DNA from: Thermogutta sp.
GTDB lineage: Bacteria > Planctomycetota > Planctomycetia > Pirellulales > Thermoguttaceae
Direction: 5' to 3'
NCBI RefSeq assembly: GCF_014359955.1
Contig: NZ_JACIYL010000154.1
Location: forward strand, 1-7,402
Length of the DNA stretch: 7,402 bases
Shown here: piece by piece, positions 1 through 6,286 of the stretch
How the letters are laid out: the number at the start of each line of letters is the position of its first letter
Position numbering within the stretch: the stretch's first letter is position 1
Program-made: the position numbers and the translations under genes
The notes under the pieces: model-generated
The model's input: the letters and a program-made list of their open reading frames with translations, nothing else
The model's database searches: none
Told to the model about the DNA's origin: nothing

Positions 1-1
1 C

Positions 2-3000
2 ACAGTTCAGTCGCCCCCGGCAGCGCAGCCACCTGCGCCGACGCAGGAGAGTCAATTCCCGCAATTGCCGCCGCGGGACGTGAAGTTGCGATTCAATTTC
101 CGTTACCAGCCGTGGAAGGACGTCCTGGAGTGGCTTGCCCAGCAGGCGGGTTTGTCCCTTGTCATGGATGCTCCGCCGCCGGGAACGTTCAACTACGTGG
201 ATGATCACGAATTCACCCCGGCCGAGGCCATTGATCTATTGAACAGTGTGCTCTTGACAAAAGGCTACGTCCTCATCCGGCGGGAGCGGATGCTCATGCT
301 TCTCAACATTGAAGACGGCGTTCCGTCCAATCTCGTTGATCGCGTCACGCCAGAAGAACTGGATTCCCGCGGTGATTACGAGATGGTGAGTTGCCTGTTC
401 CAGCTCCGCAAGATGACGCCGGAAGAAGCCGAGCAGGAAGTCAAAAAACTACTTGGGCCCCAGGGGTCCGTTGTTGTTCTGGCCAAAGCCCGGCAAATTT
501 TCGTCACGGAGACGGCCGGCCGACTGAAAACGATTCGACGGATGATCGAGGCGATTGAAAACCCCGATGCGGCCACGGGAACGGTGCGGACGTTCAAGAT
601 CAATCCTTACACGGTCGATCAGGTGTTGAGTATCATCCGCCAGATGTTCCAGATCCCTCCCGACCAAACGGCCGTCCCCGATGGTTCTCTGCGATTTGCG
701 CTGGATCCCAGCGGCAGCAAAATCCTGGTGACAGGCACTCCCGAAATGCTGGACCGATTCGCGGAGGTGCTGAAAGCATTGGATCCGAGCTCTGAAAGCC
801 CGGCAAGTCGGTTGGAGAGCACGCCTCAACTGGAAGTGTATCCCATCACCTCGGCCGATCCTCAGATGGTTCTGCAGGTGCTGCAAACCCTGCTTGCGGG
901 AATGCCGGATGTGCGCATCGCCATCGACCCGAAGACGGGAGCGCTTGTAGCCTGGGCGCGACCGGCACAACACGCGACAATTCGGGCGACGCTTCAGCAA
1001 ATGCAGGGCGAAGTGGGACAGGTCGAGGTGATTCCCCTGCGCGTCGTCGATCCACAACTGGCCGTTCTGGCCATCAACAAACTCTTCGGGGGCAGTGCTG
1101 AATCTCCTGCCCCTAATGCCCCTACTGTGGACGCCGACATTACCACCCGAATGCTCCTCGTAAGGGGCACAAAGACCCAGATTGAGCAAATCAAGCAACT
1201 CCTGGTCAAAATGGGCGAACCGAGCGCGGATGGGCAGCCGGGCACGGTTAACCTGATGCGCACCATTCCGATGGATGCAGCCACCGCTCAGGCCGTTCTC
1301 GATCAGTTACAGACGGTTTGGCCGCAATTTCGCGGAAATCGCCTTCAAATCATCCGGTCGGTGGTTCCTTCGGAAACGAACAGCAACTCGTCTCAGGGAT
1401 CGACCCCGGGGGCAAATAGCGGTGGCGAGGCAAGCCAGTCTAACGGAATCGAATCGACCCGGATACCGCTTCCGTTAGCTGCCGTGCCGGCCCGGCGTCT
1501 GGTGCTGGGATTGGGTAGCGGCAAAAGCTCCAGCTCGAGCAGCGCCACAACGTCGTCGAGTTCCGGTTCGTCCGGAAGCAGTACACCGTCATCTCAGCCC
1601 CAGCCGGGGAGTGCACCTCCGGGGCAACCTGGTGGGCCACCGCCGTTTTTCCGTCCCTGGGGCTGGGGGCCGCCTGGTGGCTTCTTCGAGCGAAGAGGTG
1701 ATTGGAATCGAGATCGTGGTGACGGCCCAGATCGTGGAGAAGAGCGGGAGAGAAATCGTGATTGGTCGAGATCTACTTTTTGGGAAGGACCGCAACAGAA
1801 CCAGGACGAAATTGATATGAGGGATGACTCGGACGTGGCCGTCACAGGGCCGTATCGCTCAACACCGTGGATCAAAACGCAATTAGTGACCCTTGTTGAA
1901 GAGGCCGGGAGCGATTCCGCCGCTGAAACCACCGTTCAGCCAGAATCGGTTGCCCAGGCCACGCAACAGTCAGCAACGCCAGCATCGCCATCCCCGGCTG
2001 AACAGCCGGCCGGCGGCAATGGCCAGCCGCCTGCTTCCGCTGGCGAACAACATTCAGTCCCGGCCAACAATCCCCCACCCGGTTCCGTGCCCCAGTCCAG
2101 GGCTGCTACACCTTCCGGGCCATCTGGTGCTAACACACCTGGTTCACAGGCAGGGACCGGCGCACCGCCCATCATCGTCGCGGTGACGCCGGAAGGTCTG
2201 GTGATTGCGAGCCAGGATCCGGAAGCGCTCAATCAGTTCGAAGATTTGGTCCGAAGGATGGTGAGTAGCCAGACGGCCGCTGCCCAACAGACGACCCCTG
2301 AACTTGTGGTGTACTATCTCAAACATTCGAAGGCAGAGGTCGTCGCCTCCACTCTCGATCAGATTCTCGGGGGAGGAACGCTGACCACGAGTGGTTCCAC
2401 GGGCGGCTCGCTCATTGGCGAAATTGCCCGGGCTGCATTCGGAGAATTGGGTGGAGGCCTGGTGGGGAGCCTTCTCGGGGCCGATACCGGGGGTACCAGC
2501 GGTTCCTCGACAAGCAGTTCACAGACCACCGCCCGTGTTCAGATCACCCCGGATTCCAGACTCAATGCCCTGATCGTCCAGGGCTATCCCCAGGACCTGC
2601 AATTGATCGAGGAGATTTTGCGTGTCCTGGATCAGCCGGATAGTCCGCAGGATGTTGCCGTGCAACCCAAAACAGTCATCATTCCGGTCAAAAATACTCA
2701 GGCGGAAGAGATCGCCCAAATCTTGCGGACTGTGTACCAGGACCGACTGGTGACGGCAGGGGGGGCCAATCGTCCACCCAGCCCGCAGGAAATCATCCAG
2801 CTCCTCCGGGGCGGTCGTGGTGGATCGGGCGGACGGAGCCAGCCGCAGCAGGAACAGGAAAAGATGTCGATCGGCGTCGATACGCGAACGAACTCCCTGA
2901 TTGTCTCCGCACCTGAGAGACTTCTCAACGAAGTTCGCCAGCTCGTAGAACAACTCGATCAAAAGGCCATGACCGACTCGGAGGAGACCACGGAGGTAGT

Positions 3001-3295
3001 GACCCTCCATAGGACGAGTGCGGAATCGGTCAGCGCTGCCCTTTCTGCTTTGCTCGGAAGCGGTGTCCAAATCCGGGGAGGAACTTCAAGCCGCGGCGCA
3101 ACCACCACCTCGAGTACGTCGAGCACTTCCTCCTCTTCCTCAAACCGTCCCCAGTTCCCATTCCCGAGCAGTTTTGGGGGATTTCGCGGATTCGGAGGTG
3201 CGCCCTTTGGTGGCTTCTCACCGTTCGGCAATCGCGGATTCTCGTCGTCGGGTAGTCGTGGATTCACCCCCAGCAGAAGCAGTCGAGGGCGGTAG
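2..3295 (+). CDS. Multi-domain secretin N-type (GspD/PilQ N-domain-like) envelope protein without a secretin barrel; 5'-partial
   Basis: The frame is open from the first bases, so the true start lies upstream; the in-frame TTG at nt 65 is not a likely start. Residues below count from that codon (1076 to the stop). Residues ~8-84 resemble the STN/N0 short domain of secretins and TonB receptors. Secretin_N-like modules (beta-alpha-beta-beta-alpha) follow at ~107-166, 173-240, 255-315, 319-384, 397-437 plus 703-734 (split), 746-857, 868-966 and a half module at ~974-1003. Typical strand-helix pairs are LIVQGYPQDLQLIEEIL and LIVSAPERLLNEVRQLV. In secretins such modules stack as periplasmic rings. 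Residues 438-702 are a low-complexity insert (poly-Ser, Pro/Gly, mixed-charge RD/RE, Ala/Pro/Gln). Residues 781-805 form a glycine zipper. The C-terminus (1028-1076) is Ser/Gly/Phe-rich. No PF00263-type barrel is visible after the last module, so an export pore is not supported. A periplasmic or envelope scaffold is inferred; any signal peptide would be upstream of the window. Confidence 0.85.
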   Translation, partial: TVQSPPAAQPPAPTQESQFPQLPPRDVKLRFNFRYQPWKDVLEWLAQQAGLSLVMDAPPPGTFNYVDDHEFTPAEAIDLLNSVLLTKGYVLIRRERMLMLLNIEDGVPSNLVDRVTPEELDSRGDYEMVSCLFQLRKMTPEEAEQEVKKLLGPQGSVVVLAKARQIFVTETAGRLKTIRRMIEAIENPDAATGTVRTFKINPYTVDQVLSIIRQMFQIPPDQTAVPDGSLRFALDPSGSKILVTGTPEMLDRFAEVLKALDPSSESPASRLESTPQLEVYPITSADPQMVLQVLQTLLAGMPDVRIAIDPKTGALVAWARPAQHATIRATLQQMQGEVGQVEVIPLRVVDPQLAVLAINKLFGGSAESPAPNAPTVDADITTRMLLVRGTKTQIEQIKQLLVKMGEPSADGQPGTVNLMRTIPMDAATAQAVLDQLQTVWPQFRGNRLQIIRSVVPSETNSNSSQGSTPGANSGGEASQSNGIESTRIPLPLAAVPARRLVLGLGSGKSSSSSSATTSSSSGSSGSSTPSSQPQPGSAPPGQPGGPPPFFRPWGWGPPGGFFERRGDWNRDRGDGPDRGEERERNRDWSRSTFWEGPQQNQDEIDMRDDSDVAVTGPYRSTPWIKTQLVTLVEEAGSDSAAETTVQPESVAQATQQSATPASPSPAEQPAGGNGQPPASAGEQHSVPANNPPPGSVPQSRAATPSGPSGANTPGSQAGTGAPPIIVAVTPEGLVIASQDPEALNQFEDLVRRMVSSQTAAAQQTTPELVVYYLKHSKAEVVASTLDQILGGGTLTTSGSTGGSLIGEIARAAFGELGGGLVGSLLGADTGGTSGSSTSSSQTTARVQITPDSRLNALIVQGYPQDLQLIEEILRVLDQPDSPQDVAVQPKTVIIPVKNTQAEEIAQILRTVYQDRLVTAGGANRPPSPQEIIQLLRGGRGGSGGRSQPQQEQEKMSIGVDTRTNSLIVSAPERLLNEVRQLVEQLDQKAMTDSEETTEVVTLHRTSAESVSAALSALLGSGVQIRGGTSSRGATTTSSTSSTSSSSSNRPQFPFPSSFGGFRGFGGAPFGGFSPFGNRGFSSSGSRGFTPSRSSRGR
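1376..2170 (+). other. Low-complexity insert within the secretin-N protein
   Basis: This coding segment (residues 438-702 counted from nt 65) interrupts the fifth secretin-N-like module. In order it holds a Ser/Gly/Asn stretch, a poly-Ser run (about 488-510), a Pro/Gly stretch with APPG, PPPFF and GPPGG, a mixed-charge segment rich in RD and RE pairs (543-569), an acidic patch (581-590), and an Ala/Pro/Gln/Ser linker (615-700). It is probably disordered. No domain is recognisable inside it. Confidence 0.7.
1698..1773 (+). repeat. Imperfect direct repeat coding for the mixed-charge RD-rich segment
   Basis: GTGATTGG followed by TCGAGATC occurs at 1698-1715 (with two extra bases between) and again at 1758-1773. 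AGATCGTGG also occurs twice between and around the copies. In protein terms DWNRDRG is echoed by NRDWSR. This looks like local duplication within a low-complexity region, not a mobile element. Confidence 0.45.
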
Positions 3296-3426
3296 TGCGT
3301 CCTTTGTAACCGGCGCGGCCTTTTCGTAGCTTTGTTCGCACGCTGGGTAAGCTGTCCTTAGATACGTTCATTGCGAGGAGACGGCACCTTTTCCAGCGGC
3401 ACAAGCCTGCCCGATTGGGCGGACCG

Positions 3427-3993
3427 TTACACTCGGGAAAGAAATTCCCCGCTCCGTGTGTCCACTTTCACAGTTTCCCCTTCCGAGATATACTCCGGCA
3501 CCTGGATGACCAATCCGGTCTCCAGAACGGCCGGTTTGGTGCGACCCGTAGCCGATGCCCCACGCACGTACGGATCGCACTGCACCACCTTCAATTCCAC
3601 TGCTACCGGCAACTGGATTCCCACGCACTGGCCTTCGTAAATCATGGCAAAAAGGCCCTCCAGCCCCTCCTTGAGATACTTGAGCTCCTCCTCGAGCGCC
3701 TCACGCGGGAGGACATACTCGTTGAAATCTTGCGAATCGAGAAAATGTACTTCCTGGGCGTCGGCATACATGTAGGTGACCGGTCGGCGTTCAAAGTTCG
3801 CCTCTTCCAGCCCTTCCGTGCCTTTGAGCGAAATATCCACCTTTTGCTTGGTGATCAAATTCCGTGCGCGAAACTTGTAGAGTGTGGCCGCTCCCCGCGC
3901 GCTCGGCGTTTGAACCTGCACCGATTCGATCAAGCACGGTGCCTCCTGATAAGTAACAATCATCCCGCGTTTGATATCCTTGGCCAGTGGCAT
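3427..3993 (-). CDS. efp: Elongation factor P family protein, YeiP/EfpL-like type
   Basis: A cytoplasmic translation factor of 188 residues, the full family length. EF-P binds between the P and E sites of stalled ribosomes and speeds peptide-bond formation at consecutive prolines. Domain I (about 1-65) carries the loop QTPSARGAATLYKFR. It aligns without gaps from the N-terminus with E. coli YeiP/EfpL (QSPTARGAATLYK, recalled), placing Arg33 at the tip where classical EF-P has the modified lysine. Domains II and III follow, ending in the EF-P signature KPAVLETGLVIQVPEYIS (153-170). The ATG at 3993 gives the family N-terminus MPLAKDIKRGM; no good Shine-Dalgarno precedes it (AGGGA lies about 13 nt upstream). 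The gene sits 82 nt after the small acidic gene, with no terminator seen between them, so co-transcription from the promoter at 4741-4769 is likely. As I recall, planctomycete EF-Ps annotated efp are of this type, so it may be the cell's main EF-P. Confidence 0.95.
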   Translation of the reverse strand: MPLAKDIKRGMIVTYQEAPCLIESVQVQTPSARGAATLYKFRARNLITKQKVDISLKGTEGLEEANFERRPVTYMYADAQEVHFLDSQDFNEYVLPREALEEELKYLKEGLEGLFAMIYEGQCVGIQLPVAVELKVVQCDPYVRGASATGRTKPAVLETGLVIQVPEYISEGETVKVDTRSGEFLSRV

Positions 3994-4075
3994 AGGCAGT
4001 ACTGATTCCCTGATATTCGAGGTTCGACCAACAATCCTGTACCGTTTCTGTCTCAGCTTGCCCCATCAAAGTTTA

Positions 4076-4570
4076 TTAAATGACCATCCCCGACTGTGGA
4101 TCGATGGCAACCCCTGAGGTCATCCGGGTGAGCAACTCCAGGACGACGATGAGGGCACTCGGATCGAAGAGGTCGCCCGGCTCGTCCTCGTCTTCGCCCC
4201 ACTCTTCATCCAACTGTTCGAAGTGGAGGATATCGAACCGGGCGTCACAATGGCGCAGTGCTCCCAGACGTTGCTTTTCTTCCGGTGTCAGATCCGGGGA
4301 ATTCAATTCCTTGACCTGTTTTTCGACATCTTCCTGAACCTCCGGTCCCTCCACGTAGCAGATATCCATGGCGGAATACGCGTCCGGGGCCACCACCGTA
4401 ATGGACTCGAACCTGCCTTCCTCGTCCGCCTGGGGGTTGAGAAGTTGATACTGCGGGCCTACCTCTTGGAGGGCTTTGACCACGCTTTCCAGTGTTGGCC
4501 GACGCTGTCGGGAAAAATACACGAAGCACGTTTCCCGCCATTGATAGCGGCTGTCCTCGAACATTGACAT
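4076..4570 (-). CDS. Small acidic protein of unknown function, probably planctomycete-restricted
   Basis: A protein of 164 residues that I cannot assign to a characterised family; its style (N-terminus MFEDSRYQWRET) resembles hypothetical proteins I associate with planctomycetes. It has no signal peptide and no clear membrane segment, so it is probably cytoplasmic. Predicted order: strand RETCFVYFS (12-20), helix PTLESVVKALQEV (25-37), strands around 41-61 with GRFESITVVAP, an acidic helix (77-90), strand ARFDILHFEQL (110-120), an acidic linker DEEWGEDEDE (121-130), then the hydrophobic helix ALIVVLELLTRM (139-150) and the tail GVAIDPQSGMVI. An alpha/beta fold is plausible. The start at 4570 is chosen because GGGGG lies 7 nt upstream and no coding character is seen further up; the ATG at 4564 (MFEDSR) is the alternative. 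A frame extension to 4759 would run through the promoter and is rejected. It is probably co-transcribed with the EF-P gene 82 nt downstream. Confidence 0.8.
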   Translation of the reverse strand: MSMFEDSRYQWRETCFVYFSRQRRPTLESVVKALQEVGPQYQLLNPQADEEGRFESITVVAPDAYSAMDICYVEGPEVQEDVEKQVKELNSPDLTPEEKQRLGALRHCDARFDILHFEQLDEEWGEDEDEPGDLFDPSALIVVLELLTRMTSGVAIDPQSGMVI

Positions 4571-4964
4571 GGCAAAACCCCCGCTAGTTGAGCACCGCAA
4601 TCCCTTCCATTCCCGCTCACCGCTCCCCCGATCAGGATTGGTCCGAAAAGGCTTCCCACGTCCCTCCCGCGCGAATAGGACCAGCGCCGGTGGCCGCCCG
4701 TGTGATACGTCCGGAGAAAAAGTTTCGTTCCAAAGCTTCCATTTTAGGAAATACTCCACAGTTTGCCAAATCGGGCACGGCGATCAGTTCGGCACTTGGA
4801 TCGTCGCCCAGCGTCACCCCACCGAGTTTGGCTCTTCCGCTGGACGCCAAGCCCGCGCACACCACACCCGCTCATGCGTAGCTCCTGGGGACTCGGGAGA
4901 AGGTCTCTGGTGCGGAGAATGGACGTGAGAATCGTTCGCCTTTTGGTGGCGGGTGCGACACCGT
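4571..4964. other. 394-bp intergenic region holding a promoter and a long leader
   Basis: This gap lies between the stop of the TPR protein gene and the start of the small acidic gene. Its clearest content is the minus-strand promoter at 4741-4769, which leaves a leader of about 160 nt before the ATG at 4570. The leader contains short GC-rich inverted segments (for example GGCCA/TGGTCC around 4680-4697, with a bulge), but no riboswitch or attenuator I can recognise. Short ORFs on both strands have no recognisable protein character. I found no strong intrinsic terminator for the TPR gene here; the hairpins just after its stop have 4-bp stems and no T-tract. Confidence 0.6.
4741..4769 (-). promoter_or_regulatory. 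Sigma70-type promoter for the acidic-protein/EF-P unit
   Basis: Reading the minus strand, TTGGCA (4769-4764; 5 of 6 to TTGACA) is followed after exactly 17 bp by TAAAAT (4746-4741; 5 of 6 to TATAAT). Transcription would start near 4734, giving a leader of about 160 nt before the ATG at 4570. Its place in a non-coding gap upstream of a two-gene cluster supports it. No operator is recognisable. Confidence 0.65.
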
Positions 4965-6173
4965 TCATAATCCGTCAGGCAACCGCGACCCATCTTTCGG
5001 GGCGTTCGGTCTGATTTCCGCCCGCGCTCGTGCAGCCCAAGGGGTTTCCGGAAACCGCCGGACAAGCTCTTTCACAAGCGTCTGATATTCGTACTGATAG
5101 TCGGCCGCATCACCCGAGTCAGGGGGGACGGTCGCGGCCAGTTTCCCGGCGAGTTCGGCCGCTTCCCACAGGCATCGTGCCGCCACGCGGCGGTTATCCG
5201 GCCACAAAAGGGGCGGCTTCAGAAACCACACCATTGACCTGTCAATTGCCTTTTGTTGCTTCCAGGCCAGTCCCAAAAGATAGCATGGGCCGGCCTTCAA
5301 CCGGTCGGGAAGTCCTTCGATCGCATTTTCCCATTGAGGCAATTGCTCCGGCTGAACAGCCTGCCATTCCCGCCGCCCCAACTGTGCCGAAGCAAGAACG
5401 GCCACAGTTTTGTCACTTGCAGATCGCAGTCTCTCGAGAACTGTCACCGCTTGCGCAGACGCAGGGGAATCGAGAAGGTAACTCGCTCCGAGCAGTTGAA
5501 CCCATGCCGGACCAGAGTTCAGCCAATTTCTGGCTTGGGGTCCGGCCAATGACACAGTCTCCTCGGGAAACCATGCCAGGGGAATACACCAGACAAACGG
5601 CGACTGGGGGTCCAGCGCGATCAACCGATCGACGAACTCTTCTGCGGCACGGGCATAATCCCCCAACGCATGGTAACATCGCACGATATGGGCGGTGATT
5701 TCGCGACGCCGCCACTCCCGTGGTTCCACCGTCCTTGCACGCACAAGCAGATCCAGCGCTTCTCGGACGGCACCTTCCGACAATCGCTCCATTGCCTGCT
5801 GGCACAGCGCCGAGGTGTTAGGTGAATAAGAGATAACTTTTTCGACCGGAAAATGCTTCTCCGTGCCGTCAGTGAGCCTGAGAATCAAGCCCGTTCCGGA
5901 AAAATTGACAATCTCTCCCCGCCAGCGTTGAACCCGGCCTGCTCCTGCCCTGATCTCGACAAATTCTTCCACGGTGTTCTCGGCGGTGCTGGAATCCGTC
6001 TCCATTCCGACGGGCAGGACATGCCAGACTTGGGCGCGAACTTGAGATGGACTTTTCCATCCCGAGGGCAAAATCGGCCCGTCCGCCACTGCCGCTGCGT
6101 TAAACGACAGAATAAAGAGCGCACACCAGAAAAAGGTCTCTCTTGCGAAAACTTGCTGTGGCATGATGGTCAT
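4965..6173 (-). CDS. Exported protein with an SH3-like domain and TPR-like helical repeats
   Basis: A protein of 402 residues from the ATG at 6173. This start, or the ATG at 6164, gives a clear Sec signal peptide: basic R11, hydrophobic FFWCALFILSFNAAAVA and probable cleavage at AVA-DG (30/31). The frame is open to 6425, but starting there would overlap the VWA gene and bury the signal peptide, so it is rejected. Residues 71-117 (RWRGEIVNFSGTGLILRL, TDGTEKHFPVEKVI) look like a small SH3/Sm-like beta barrel. TPR-like helical pairs cover about 122-192 (HALGDYARAAEEFVDRLIALDP is typical) and recur to the end, finishing with LVKELVRRFPETPWAARARAEI, similar to the last repeat of CpoB/BamD-type TPR proteins. 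A periplasmic scaffold or binding role is inferred; no catalytic motif is seen. It lies 113 nt after the VWA stop, beyond a terminator, so it needs read-through or a promoter I did not find. Confidence 0.8.
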   Translation of the reverse strand: MTIMPQQVFARETFFWCALFILSFNAAAVADGPILPSGWKSPSQVRAQVWHVLPVGMETDSSTAENTVEEFVEIRAGAGRVQRWRGEIVNFSGTGLILRLTDGTEKHFPVEKVISYSPNTSALCQQAMERLSEGAVREALDLLVRARTVEPREWRRREITAHIVRCYHALGDYARAAEEFVDRLIALDPQSPFVWCIPLAWFPEETVSLAGPQARNWLNSGPAWVQLLGASYLLDSPASAQAVTVLERLRSASDKTVAVLASAQLGRREWQAVQPEQLPQWENAIEGLPDRLKAGPCYLLGLAWKQQKAIDRSMVWFLKPPLLWPDNRRVAARCLWEAAELAGKLAATVPPDSGDAADYQYEYQTLVKELVRRFPETPWAARARAEIRPNAPKDGSRLPDGL

Positions 6174-6249
6174 CGCAATCGTTCGGACAGGCGGAGCATC
6201 CGGAAACAAATTTTTAGACGACGTCTTCAGCACGCGGGGCGGATTGCGA
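6173..6249 (-). repeat. 8-bp inverted repeat spanning the gap before the TPR protein gene
   Basis: TCGCAATC (6173-6180) and GATTGCGA (6242-6249) are perfect inverted copies with 61 bp between. In minus-strand RNA the downstream arm includes the A of the start codon at 6173, and the upstream arm begins at the end of the terminator T-tract. Pairing in a read-through transcript could cover the start. An 8-bp match at this spacing can arise by chance. Confidence 0.35.
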
Positions 6250-6279
6250 AAAAAGCCTTTCGGAACGTTCCACGCAGGC
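6249..6279 (-). terminator. Intrinsic terminator of the VWA gene
   Basis: On the minus strand, 7 nt after the VWA stop, GCCT (6279-6276) pairs with AGGC (6258-6255). Inside this, the perfect palindrome GGAACGTTCC forms the upper stem, with a small internal loop (GCGT opposite GAA) between the two stems. Six T residues follow directly (6254-6249). Hairpin plus T-tract right after a stop codon is the standard Rho-independent layout, and it separates the VWA gene from the next gene. Confidence 0.8.
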
Positions 6280-6286
6280 AAAATGT

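Noticed and set aside
449..1198. A 249-residue open frame on the minus strand inside the secretin-N gene
   Set aside because: It is antisense to a clearly coding, domain-bearing frame, and its translation has no recognisable family or secondary-structure pattern.
1543..1590. Repetitive Ser-codon run that might suggest a CRISPR or tandem-repeat array
   Set aside because: There is no regular repeat-spacer period; it is a poly-Ser coding stretch using mixed Ser codons.
2519..3070. A 183-residue open frame antisense to the 3' part of the secretin-N gene
   Set aside because: It is a shadow of the real frame, with a His/Arg/Leu-rich translation typical of antisense GC-rich coding DNA.
3296..3426. 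Possible terminators between the convergent genes, including CTGCCC-GATT-GGGCGG (3407-3422) and GGC-GCG-GCC followed by TTTT (3313-3325)
   Set aside because: The first has a 6-bp stem with a G-T pair and no T-tract on either side. The second has a 3-bp stem. Neither is convincing.
4632..4865. A 77-residue minus-strand open frame in the 394-bp gap
   Set aside because: The promoter for the downstream unit lies inside it, no ribosome site is seen, and the product is not recognisable. A small unannotated protein cannot be fully excluded.
5030..5698. A 222-residue plus-strand open frame opposite the TPR protein gene
   Set aside because: The opposite strand has a signal peptide and TPR-like repeats, whereas this frame is Pro/Arg/Ser-rich without any domain.
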